Source: Zonotrichia leucophrys gambelii (Eukaryota; Chordata; Aves; Passeriformes; Passerellidae). Taken from it: 64,000 bases of DNA. Within the stretch, counting starts at the first letter, position 1; every line of letters begins with the position of its first letter. Under the pieces are notes generated by a model. That model did no database searches. It was given only the letters and a program-made list of their open reading frames with translations, and was not told the origin of the DNA. Below, in pieces: positions 35,181 to 46,145 of the stretch. The position numbers were made by a program, and so were the translations under genes. The stretch spans positions 37,286,397 to 37,350,396 of the forward strand of contig NC_088172.1 in NCBI RefSeq assembly GCF_028769735.1, in the 5' to 3' direction.

Positions 35181-38100
35181 AACTACTCCCTTTGGGAACA
35201 TGATTTAACACTGCAAACACTCCGTGTTTATTGCATTGTTTGTTATGAAAAATACACAGGATAAAAACCACAAGGAGATATAACTGAACAGTATCTGTGT
35301 GGTGGGTGCAAGGAGTACTCCTTCTACTTGTAATGACACAACCCAGAGGCAGAAAATCACAATATTGTAACTCCCATAATATCTCTCCCTGTGAAGAGTT
35401 GAGAACTCAGAAAAGTAGAGGCTGGAGATTTAGATCCTGTGCAGTATGTAGAAAGAATTTCTCTTTCTATTACCTGGTCTAATTAGAGAGGACAGCAATA
35501 TGTATGTTCTGCTGAAAGCCCTCCTGTTACTATTCAGTTGTGTCAGTCCCGTCTCTTCTTTGTCTCACCTGTGAGAGTGCCCATGCTACCTGTCATAAGT
35601 GTGACAGATCTGAGAGCATGCTAAACACTTTGCAAAAGCAGGTCATAAAGTTGCAGGCCCAGATGGAGGGGGAAAAAAAAGCAGTTATTAAGAAGTATTT
35701 TCTTTCACTTCAATATTATCTGTGCCAGGACTTGCAAGTGATATTTTTGTACTTTACAAACATGTGTCAGCATAGCTATATGTGTCCTAAAAGTGATGGT
35801 GAATGATCTTCATCAGAAGAGCTGCTCCAGTGGGAGCTCACATGATGGATGTAGGCATGGTGTCAGGATGAGCTCATGTTACTTTAAGCAGATATGCTAA
35901 GATAGACTACCAGCAGAAGATTGACTATGAACAAAGGAGACTATTGCCAACCAATGTAGTAAACTGGGATAATTATTGTGGAGAAGCTTTCTTAGTGCAG
36001 TTCTAATCAGGAAAAGATTAGAATAAATATTGAAGACAGATAACCAGTCTTAAACTACTGGATTTGAAAATTTCCTACTTCCCTGTGATCTCCTAGCAGC
36101 AAGTTCTTCTAGCTGAACGCTCTAGGAGCAGGGATTTGATACATTTTCCTGAAAGCAGGGCAGGAATCTGGTAAAGTGATTTTCAAAGAATTCAGCCTTG
36201 AAAAACAAAGGTCTGTGAAAAAATGAGAGGAATTTTATCTTGAATGGAATGCAAGATATGAATTTCTGGTTTCAGATTATTCCAGCTTGCATTTAGCAGA
36301 TGACAACGCTTAAATCCCAAGACTCTGTCTTTTCTTATTTCGCACAGTCTTAATGTCTTGAGGCTACGTTATTGCTTCTCATTGCTGGTAGAAATACATG
36401 AAGTAATACTTTCTGCCAATGTTGCAGTTCTGAATTTTGGTAACTAAGCTTAATACACTGTAACAAAACATGCCAATTAGTTCTTTTCACAAGGTCTGCA
36501 CAGATGTTTACCACAACCAGTGTGAAGAAGGAAAGCGCACAGTCAGTCATGTTTGGACCTTTATCATTGTCCCCAGCTGTCACCCACGCCCATAGGGCAC
36601 AGCTCTGTACTCCCCCAGGTACCAAACATGGCTTCCTTTCTCTGCTGTTCTTATCATCACTTATGGCTGAAAGAGAATATTTGAGTTTAGACCAAGTTTT
36701 CGTCCCACTGGGCTGGACCCAACTGATGGTCCATAGAAATGTGATCGTGGATGTTTTCTATTTCACTTGATGAACTGCATTACAAAAAGTTCAAGTTTGA
36801 GTTGCATCAAAAGTTGTCTTAGGCAAATGTACACTTGAGGGAACAAAGATGACTTGAAAAGTGATGTGTTAATGTCCTGTCCCAGCAAGTGTGTACTCTG
36901 AACCCCCTTCTGAAGTACTGCTATTTCCTGGCTGCTTCACATGGCCGTACTCAGTTAATCCTTTTGTAGCAGTGTTCTTGAGTCTATCTAATTGAAGAGG
37001 CATCTAGTTCTATTATTGCTGTTACCATGAAATGAAAGGGCTTACATTGTTTGATGACTATTGTGAGAAAGGAGTAGAATAGAGAAACAGTTTGAGTTCT
37101 TTGTGTATAGCTAGATTATTTCCTTCCCTTTTCCCCTTCCTTCCTTCTTTCAAAATGATGACCATTTTGACTAATATTGATGATGCCCCCTGGATATCAC
37201 ATATCACTTCTGGAAGTGCATACAGTGACTGGAAGTAGTAGTTTGTAAACCATTCTCTGCTATTTTTTTGACCATCAAATCTATGGACCACCAGTGAAGC
37301 CATGCTGCTTCAAGGGATTCTCTGTGAGGTGGTTGTGAAGTTCTGCTGGATGGGACATGGCAAGACAGCAGCCTGACATGGAAGGTCCCTCTCTCTCTCC
37401 TCTCCTCCCCTTCCCTTGCCAGGATGTATGTTAGAGGGTCTTTGGTAGAGGGAGGTGCACTGAACCTGACTGTCCTGCATAACACCTGCAGAAAAGTGCA
37501 GAGCAGTGAATAACATGGCTTTTCCATGTAAACAGCTGCTGCTGCTGGTAGCCTGTGTAATTAGAAATAAACAATTGTGTGTGTCTTTCTCATCATCTAT
37601 GGGAGACTGTTCATGTGCATTAGTGAACAGGAATTGAATGACAGCTGAGGTGTTCCCCCTGTCAAATCACTCATGAAAGACCCTGAGAATCTCAGTGGTG
37701 CATCTGTGTTTCCCCTTTAAAACTCTGCCCCAGACAAGCTAACCTGCTTCAAAAAGAGCTACTTCAGCACCTACTTTGCCAGTGAGCTCTCTTTCAGCTC
37801 TGTAATATTCTTTTTTCATTTATGTGAGTTCCTCTCATCAGAAATGAAGGTTATTAGAAAGGTATCACTGGTAGATCATCTCTTTTCCAGAGATAAAATG
37901 CTTCTTATCAGTAGGGGAATATATGTTACTGTTATCTGAAACAAGAGTCTGCTGTCTGGTTCCTTTGATTCAGAGGATCTTCTGTTGTCCTGGTACATTC
38001 AAAGGGGCAGGTTCAGTCTGTAAGGAATTGGTTTATTATGGTGCAAAAGTAGCTGAATCAGGGTGCCTTTGAAAAAGATAAGTGCTGCAAATGGCTCAGG

Positions 38101-39780
38101 ACAAGAATGGGGGAAGAGCTCTAGGTCTGTGCTGGAGTAGTTGGCACCCTGGACAAGACCAGTCTGCAGAGAAAGTGGCGTGCAAAAATCATCACCCAGC
38201 ACCCTGTGTTACAGCAGCCTGGCTGATGTTACAGCCAGCTCAGGGCAGGCTTTTTCACCCTAGAGATGGCTAGTGATAATTTTGCCCAAATTGTTTTGAT
38301 TTCCCTTCGTGTTCAGTATATGAAGGTGCTTATAATACTGGCAAATCCTACTCTAAAGGGTAAGTGATACAATACATTAAACACAAATCTGTGCTATAAC
38401 TTGGCCTTAAATGTAGGTTTAAAGGTAGACAGTCTGATTAAAACTAAAAGGTCATTATTTTACATTGTAGAATTTTATTTGTAGCTGTAAATCATAACAC
38501 AATTTGTGGAAGGAAAAAAGTTATTAAACTGGCAGTATTTATTCCAATAAGGTGAGTAAAATGCAGCACGTAGTTCTGAGTTATGATCGTCGGGGAAAGG
38601 AGCCAAATCACTCTGCTAAAAATTAGTTTGCCAATAATTTTACAGAACGATGACAGCGTAGCTTCAAAAACAAATCCTTTATAGGGAAATAGGATGGCTG
38701 CATGACAGACTCTCTAAGCTATGAATTCTCCACAGCTCATGGACCAGGAACTGCTTTAACAATTAGTCTCCAGGGATATTTTTTCCCAGAAGTTAGACAA
38801 TGGCTGCTGTCTGTAACTGAAAGGTCATTCAGTATCACAAACTGGACATAAGAACTGAAGAATTCTGTGTTTTAAGTCAGAAAGATTCCTGCAAACTTCT
38901 TGACTTGATCTGTTTAGTAGGCTTAACTATTCATTGCTGTTGTCTGTGAACCTGAGGTGGGAGTGATGACCACAAAAGGATATTGCAAAAGGATATTTAC
39001 ACTAGTAAATAAGCTCTGTGGTATTTTTACATGCCAGAAGGCACACATGCCACATTTGTAACACATGTTAGAGAAGAGCTTGAAAGAGGCTTGTGAACTC
39101 TGCCTGAGTTAAAATTTGACCAATAAGGCTAATGACTGAAAAGTAACCTGGCAGATTTTGCCACAGTGCTGCAACATCTGCCTTGTTTAAGTCTATGTTT
39201 CTGTGACTGCTGAATTCACACAAAAGCTCCCTGTTTTGTATGCTAGTCATTTCAAAATAATACAGAAAAGGAGCGTTTTATGTTCCTTCTTATTTAGAAG
39301 AGGGCTTGTGTTAGAGACCTGCCTTGGTGCAGCACCTTCTGGCTGTGTTTTATCACCAGCTTGCTGAGCAGAGCATCTCAGGGACTCACTGCAGCAGACT
39401 GTAAGTAACAAGAGCAAAACAGCAATACCCACTAAACCTTCAGTCTTGGTTACTCGTTTAATAAAGTGTTGTGCGCTCTAAAGCGTGCTAAAAAGTTCTC
39501 AAGATTTCCAGACATTTTCAGCAGTGCACAATTTTTGGAGTTAATCATCTTTTCCAGCCATTTTAGAAGCTTTGCCAAGCTGCTGAGTCTGGCTGGCGCA
39601 GGTCACTGGCTGCCTGAGGATGAAGCTGGTGATCACAGGCAGGCACAGTTCTGCTCTCTGACAGTGAGGGAGTTAGCAATAAGATGAGCTGGTGCTGCTT
39701 GTGTCTAAGAGTAAGTGTGCAGATGTCTGAGGAAGGTGTTTGCATCTCATGTAAACATTGTTCTTATATTTTTGTTGTAG

Positions 39781-39932
39781 AAGATGATGTGTCAAATGTA
39801 CAAATAATGTGTGCCTGGTGCCAGAAAGTTGGAATCAAGCGCTATTCCCTGAGTATGGGAAGTGAAGTGAAATGCTTCTGCAGCGAGAAGTGCTTTGCAG
39901 CTTGCCGAAGAGCATATTTCAAGAGAAACAAG
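39781..39932 (+). CDS. SOBP: SOBP coding exon 4, first FCS-type zinc finger (end of codon 141 to residue 191)
   Basis: The exon completes E141 and continues [20 protein letters not shown] to FKRNK. It holds the first FCS-type zinc finger: C151-x2-C154 and, after a 19-residue loop, FCSEKC giving C174 and C178, followed by a basic helix (residues 183-191, RRAYFKRNK). FCS fingers are short zinc-binding modules found in Polycomb-type and SOBP proteins, where they mediate nucleic acid or protein contacts. Acceptor ttatatttttgttgtag and donor AAG|GTAAGA are canonical; the exon ends in phase 0. The residue before FCS is C172 (TGC), where I remember serine in human SOBP. Reading through the donor stays open only to 40004. 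The next exon would start ARDEDGH in human; I did not find it downstream in the window. Confidence 0.94.
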
Positions 39933-41892
39933 GTAAGAGAAATAAGGAAAGATGTGACCTACATAGACATGGCTTTAATCAGGCCCAGCCTGAGTCTCAT
40001 TTAGCATCTAATAGAAACTCTTTTCTTTTGTTTTCTCTGTTTCACCTAGTCCTACCACTTTCCATCTGTATTGTCTGTTGGACTGTCAACCCTTTACTAA
40101 CCTTCTTTCTTTCAGTTTCTCTCAGCTTGATACTTGGGTTTTGTGAGGGTCAGGAAATTTAAATACTAATAAGCATTAACATAAGACTCTGAACTTGGCC
40201 TTAGAGTCTCAGGATACTTCCTACATATACACACTAAGAGGAAGTATCAGAGAAATAGAATAGAGAAAGGCTGTGTATGACAGTGCCACCAAGTCCCATG
40301 GCATTGGGATCATGGCCAGTTAGCAAATGCTTTTAGGGCCTAAGTCTCAGTCCCATCACAATACTGCACATCTTTTCACTGCTGCTAGTGAGCTGTAGTT
40401 TCATTGTTTAAAAGTATATCATTTTTAATAACTTATCATTGCTAAAAAATTCAGGCACTATTCAATTTTTGGGTTGGGGTAAGCAATGTTGGAACATCTA
40501 GAGTAATGTGAACACCCCTCCTACTCAATTTAAATTTAACTCCATCTAAAATTAGAAGCAATCCTAATATTGAATGTCTACAAAAATTGCTGTAATCACT
40601 GAAGCACAGTGCCTGAAAATGCCCTCTAGGTTACTTCAGCAGCTGTTTTTCTGCAGCAGAATTTATGTCATTTAAACATGTAACATATCATTTAAAGAAA
40701 AATAGAAAAGGAACCCCTCAAATTTTTAGTTGTTAAAAAACTAACTGTATCCTTTTGGTGCTGAATAGTGTGAGCCTCTGGGTAACTTTATTGTCTTAGA
40801 AATGTTTATCAGTCAGAAAACTCTTTATATTTTGGCTTCCTAAATGATGCCATTTACCCTCATCCTTCAGGACATTCCAAGCCTGTCAAGTTCAAATTGA
40901 CTTCAGGTCTCTAAATCTCGTCTTTTACATCTGTCATGATAACCAATAAGTACATATGGTTTCTAGACTTAAGATGCAATGTTATAGCAAATTAACCTCC
41001 TTTATAAATTTGGGTCACATCATCCTGCCAAAAAAAAAAAAGCCTGAAGAATTAGGTTGCATAAATCAGTAGAGTGGAATTTTAGTGGCAGTCTTGGATA
41101 ATCAAGCTCATAGTGTCTACTGGAGCAGACAGGCAACTAAAAGTCACATGAGTATTCTGTGAACAGTGTTGTTTACATTCTTTTTATCTAGAAGTGTGGA
41201 GGAGGGAAATATGTGCTCCTTAGATGCTCCTCATTTGAAAATAAATCCGCAGGGATGTATGTGCATGTGCACATGTGCACCTCTATCACATGCTGTTCTG
41301 TGTGCCTTACAGTGTGCAGGGCACAGTCCAGACACTCTGGGCTGACAGGATGCAGATCTCTGTCAGCTGATGCTCCTGTGACTTCCAGTCACAAATTTTC
41401 ATGGATAAGATCCTTCCTAGTAATGGAGGCATTGTCAGTGATCCTGGTTAAGTGATCCTGTGTGACCAGAACTGATGAGTACTAGATAATTTGGGAAACC
41501 TTGGAGAGGCAGATGAAAGGACTTGGTGTATTCTTTCTCACCTACAGCTTAGATCCTGAAATAAGAGATTTAGATCTCCACTAAATGAAAATAAATGTGT
41601 GTTAACATAATGCATAGGGTACTTCAACCTTCTAGTAACCCATTAGTAGTAGAATTCAGTAATAGTTTATGACCATGAATTCAGTCAGTGAGGCAGTATA
41701 TGAAAAAGTTCCCTTTTACCTGACTTACTATTTATTACCCTGGTGCTTTACTGGAGGCCTCCTTGTTCTTGTATTATGAGAGAGGATGAATTAGAGCTTC
41801 ACATTCTCCTTGGTTCCCTTTCCTCAACCTCTGTTAACTTCTGGCAGATGCCAAATATTTCCATTGAGAAAGCTCTCTATATTCATTATTTT

Positions 41893-41970
41893 GTATGTGT
41901 GTATAGACAGACAGACAGAAACACATATACAAATATATACAAATAAGTACATATACACATATATGTATAT
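41893..41970 (+). repeat. compound microsatellite (CAGA, ATAC/ATAT)
   Basis: It holds gtgtgtatagacagacagac followed by irregular atatac and acatata units. It is low-complexity sequence. The short ORFs on both strands here (63-76 codons, IYTYMY-type repeats) are artefacts of it. Confidence 0.8.
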
Positions 41971-44413
41971 AAGCACAATAGGTGTTCCTAATATTTTCAT
42001 ATACCAGCATATCCCAGTGAAATGTCCTATTATTCACTAAAAAGGTTTCAAACTAACAAAATGCCATGTGGGAGGACTTGGCAAAACATGGTGAGAAAAC
42101 ATTATCATGTTGATTGGCTCTGCTTCAAAGCTAAGCCAGTGAGTTAAATTCTCTTTTTCTTTGGACCTGTGAAACCTGGAATTTCACAGGATTTGATGGG
42201 CAGAGGAAATCTGTAGCTGTCCCTTGCATGTATTTATGGCATTAGATAATCTGGGGACAGAATATTTAGGAAGTGCGCTTCTTAAATGAAGACAAGCACA
42301 GTAGAATTCAGCAGACCCTCACGCTTCTGGTTTTGCACTTCACCTGTTAGTAACAGAGTGGAGTCTTGAGGAATAAGATCAAAAGAACCAGGATGCAATA
42401 GTTTCAGATTTAACTGCTGACCTTTGCTCTGTTAGTGCTATTCCAACAGCGTACCTGTCTTCTCCCTGACTCTAATGCTTATTTATGTATTTTAAGGAGT
42501 TATGCCACTCTACACTTTCTCATTTTTCAAACAGAGGAGCAAAACAGTCACGTTTCACCTGCCTTATGCATGTTTTAAACAGGGATCTCTGCCACAATAT
42601 AGTGTTGTATTACATTAAATATGTACAGCTGCTGCATTTCTGGGAGCTGATAGGACTTTGTGGTCACTTTATTTAAAGCTTGAGTTTCCTAATGGATCAC
42701 GTTAAGCAGTCTTCCCTCCCTCCCCTAGATAAGAAGTGCTGCAATAAGTGCTTGCCTCGGCTGGTAGTACTGTTTAAGCAGTAAAGAATTAGTCATCACT
42801 AATGCCTCAAAACAGCACTAAGTAATGCTGTGTATTATCCATCCCTGAATGACAATTGCTGTGTTCAGAATGAGGACTTTTGTAATCATTCTAAAAAATA
42901 TCTTTTCCCATACACAGGGCAAATGCACATTACAGTGCTGCATGCCACAGATTCCCAGCTGGGAGAAGGCTTGCCATGAGCCCACCCTGAAGTGCCCTGA
43001 AAGGGCTCCACAAAGCCCCAGGCCAGCTGGGCACTGGCTGCTCCCAACTTCTAACTCCTTCTCAGCCCTTTCCTGCACTAGGTTTGGCAAGGGCAGCAAC
43101 ACACTGGGATAAGCTGGTGCCTTCCTGGCCTTGGGAGCTTTGAACCCAAGGAGTGAAGTCTGAGGTGCCCATCAGGCTTTCCTGCCTTTTGTCCTGCTGG
43201 AGTCTTGTCTATTTGTGCTCTGGAAGCTGGGCCTCTGTATCCTCTGCATCCATGCATAGCCAGGGTTGTCAGGGAGCTTCATGCCTGGAATGGGAAGTTT
43301 GTAAGGAAGAAGTCTGGTGCAACCTTAAGTTGCTTTTCTTATAAGAAATGCAAATTTTACTCCAGGTGGTTTAAACGGAAACATCTATCCAGGTGTTTTA
43401 AAGTCATGACTGTTTAAAATTATATCAGCAGCAGCCATGCCTTGCAAGAATAGAAATATGTATGTTTTGAAATTATAAAGGCTCCCCCAACAGAATAAAC
43501 TTATCTAAATTGTTAGTGATAAATGAACAAAAAATTGAGGCTTTTACCCTATTCAGCAAAACCCAAAGCATTTAGACAAGATCCAGTTTAGAAAGAAACC
43601 TAAAAATAACACCACTGCCACCCCCAAACAAAAATAACCCAAATCTGCATTCCTGCTCCTGTTTGTCCAGTTTGCCCAGTCAAATGCACATATTGTAATA
43701 ATACATAATAATGTATAATATTGTACATTGAATATTGTATAATGACAACCTGTTGTGTATAATAATACCAACTAAAAGGAACCATTGCTGGAAAAGCAAG
43801 CATTTGGGACTAATGTTAGTAGTACCCAAAGATATAAGATTTGGATGCTTCCTTCTCAGATTTAATTTTAGAGGCCAACTAATAAAAGTTAAGTAGCAAA
43901 GAGTCACATAAGGGCAAAAAGCACTAGACCACCAAGTTTCAGAATATGAAATTTAAAGGGAATGGTTGGACTCATAATTTGATCCAGTGAGTCTGAAGCT
44001 TGAAAAGATTAATTTTGAAATTAAATTGTTTGACTCAATGGGTCAGAAAACAATTTATTATGACCAAACAGCCAAACATAGAACTAGAACTGACTTCAAA
44101 GAGGCTATGAACTCTGCTCACAGATATATTAAAGAGTAATTTACTTGATTTGACTAAGGCTTTGGAGACATAGCGACTGCAAAGTTCTCCGGCAGTATTT
44201 TATACTTGACCTTGTCCCTGCTTCATACTGCCTCACAATTAGGAAGAAAGATAGATGTTTCTGTTTACACAGCAGTCCAATTTCATTCATGCTAATAAAC
44301 AAAAAGGCATAAATCAAAATGTAAAAGTAAGCTACTCTGTAGCACCAAGAAGATGTAAACAAGCATGACCCTTTTCTCCCTGTAAAGTGTAGTGATGGGC
44401 AACACTGTGCGTT

Positions 44414-44444
44414 AGTAGTGCAGACAGGGAGTAGTGCAGACAGG
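44414..44444 (+). repeat. 16-bp tandem duplication
   Basis: agtagtgcagacagg is repeated immediately (44414-44429, then from 44430). Confidence 0.8.
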
Positions 44445-45221
44445 TTTAAGGTCCTTTATCTCATCTGTGTGGCAAAAGTGAATGTGAAATATCCAATGGA
44501 GCTGTAAGAAGTCACAGACATTTATTTAGTTCTAAGTTCTGTTGCATTAGGAAACCCCTCACATTTTCAAGCTATATTTAAAGATGATAAAGAGCATGCA
44601 ACGTCATACAACTTTAATGCTCTTGCCTGCATAATTTTTTGGTTAATTAATATCTATCACTAAGTGATAATATGGACATTTAGATACAAGCATGTACTAT
44701 AAACTGGGAGTAAACAGCAGCTATCATTCCCCAGAATATTACTGAGGATTGTCAGAGAAAGTTCTCTTGATTTCAAGCTTAATTGTGCGGCCTAACAGCG
44801 CATGAGAGATATTTAACAATCTCACTGTTAAGTCAATGAGTAATGGCAAAAAAAAAGCCACTTTCATCTCTTCCTTATGCATCTACAAAATTTAATTTGT
44901 AAAGTGATCATTATTCATTGAAATTCAGAAAATTGCTTGGAGCAACTTGATGCAAATAATGCCCTGACCAAAAAAAAGAAAGCTTAGCTGTTCCTTTAGA
45001 CTTCCTTTCTATAGTTGAAAAACATGGAGCTCTGAATAGAAAATCTATTTCTCCTTGAGATTTAACTTGCGTTAATCAGGTGCTCAGAAAGGTCAGTGCA
45101 GAGCAGGTGTCCCACCATCTTTTCATGCAGTTGCCCATATTTGGTTCTCTGGAGCTGTAGAGAAAAGCAGGATTCAATAAATGGTTCACAAAGCGGCTTC
45201 TGCCTCTGCGGGTTTGCGTAG

Positions 45222-45273
45222 AACGTGCGTGCGTGTATTTGTGTGTGCACATCTGCGTGTGTGTGTGCGCCTA
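45222..45273 (+). repeat. GT/GC microsatellite
   Basis: cgtgcgtgcgtgtatttgtg then tgtgtgtgtgcgcc, an interrupted (TG)n/(CGTG)n tract. Confidence 0.75.
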
Positions 45274-45938
45274 TTGCCACAGCAGCCAATTGAAAAGGTT
45301 TCCTGCAAATGCTTGAAGGTAGAGGGGAAAAAGACAACAAACATCTCCATAGCTGTGATTGCTTTGTTGAGACATAAATGAGCGCTGATGAGTGAATGCA
45401 GATGAGACGCTGAGTCTGCAGGGGAAACAGCTCAAGTGTGGGGCACAATTGCAAACTTCTTTGAGGAACTGGCTGGAGAAGGAGGGATAAGGAGAATTAC
45501 CTCATTCAGAAGATGTTTTTAAAGTTTGTGGACAGTTGAAGGCTGCATATAGTGACCAAGAACCTGGAACAGGGACTGAAATATTAGGAAAATACCAAGG
45601 TTAGAAAAAAATGGGTGGCATTGGTCAGAAAGGAGATTGGCATCATTGTCTTGCTGTCATCAGCTGGCCTGGTTATTTACAGGATGCTAAACCCAGAAAT
45701 CTCATAGAATTGCTTCTCTAAACCAGAGCTAGGATTTTTCATGATTAGAAGAGGCAAATGAAATTCCAAATTAACCTACTGAGGCCATCAGTCAGAATAT
45801 CTCGCCACTCACCCACAACAAAGCAAAATGTATTGCCATTGCTAGCAATGAAATGGGCAGCAGCACCTGACTGATGCCACCAGTGACTTAATGAAGGGAT
45901 CTGGCAAACCCAGCGTGCTTGTCAGTTTGCGAACTCAA

Positions 45939-45956
45939 TGGACATTTTAATGTCCA
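45939..45956. repeat. short inverted repeat
   Basis: TGGACATT at 45939-45946 pairs perfectly with AATGTCCA at 45949-45956 around a two-base spacer. It lies just upstream of the candidate element at 46.0 kb. Confidence 0.75.
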
Positions 45957-46014
45957 TCTGCTGCCATTTAATACTATAAATTTGAATCAAATTCCCATTG
46001 TCTGAATTACTAGC

Positions 46015-46145
46015 AGGTATCCAATCCAATTAAAAGGCGTGTTCACTTTTAATTTTAACCACCATGTCGCATTACATCAGTCGTGTTGCATTCTGGCTGC
46101 TTTGGTTCTATCAAGATGAATATGCTAATTACAGCTGCCTCTTGG
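46015..46145. promoter_or_regulatory. candidate non-coding regulatory element
   Basis: It contains AATCCAATTAAAAGG, TTTTAATTTTAACC and ATATGCTAATTACAG (octamer/homeodomain type), with several CpGs between them (ggcgtg, gtcgca, gtcgtg). The 85-codon frame starting at 46064 does not look like a gene. Confidence 0.3.

Larger units (their letters stand above)
27619..39780 (+). other. SOBP: SOBP intron 3 (12162 bp, phase 1)
   Basis: GTAAAT donor and TTGTTGTAG acceptor. It contains a hairpin-repeat relic near 28.8 kb, a T/G-rich tract at 30.82-30.88 kb, two short direct repeats (32.94-33.02 and 34.55-34.59 kb), an AT-rich stretch with clustered TAATTA-type motifs (35.06-35.18 kb) and a short unexplained ORF (35540-35806). 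The block at 29.49-30.50 kb reads like an interspersed repeat, but I cannot name its family. Confidence 0.9.

Noticed and set aside
39933..40004. Read-through of exon 4 to a stop as an alternative SOBP C-terminus
   Set aside because: The exon ends at a strong GTAAGA donor in the phase expected from other vertebrates. The extension is unrelated to known SOBP and is best explained as intron.
42849..43112. Cys-rich 87-codon ORF as a small gene or processed pseudogene
   Set aside because: No recognisable family; an antisense frame of the same length overlaps it, and it has no splice or poly(A) evidence.
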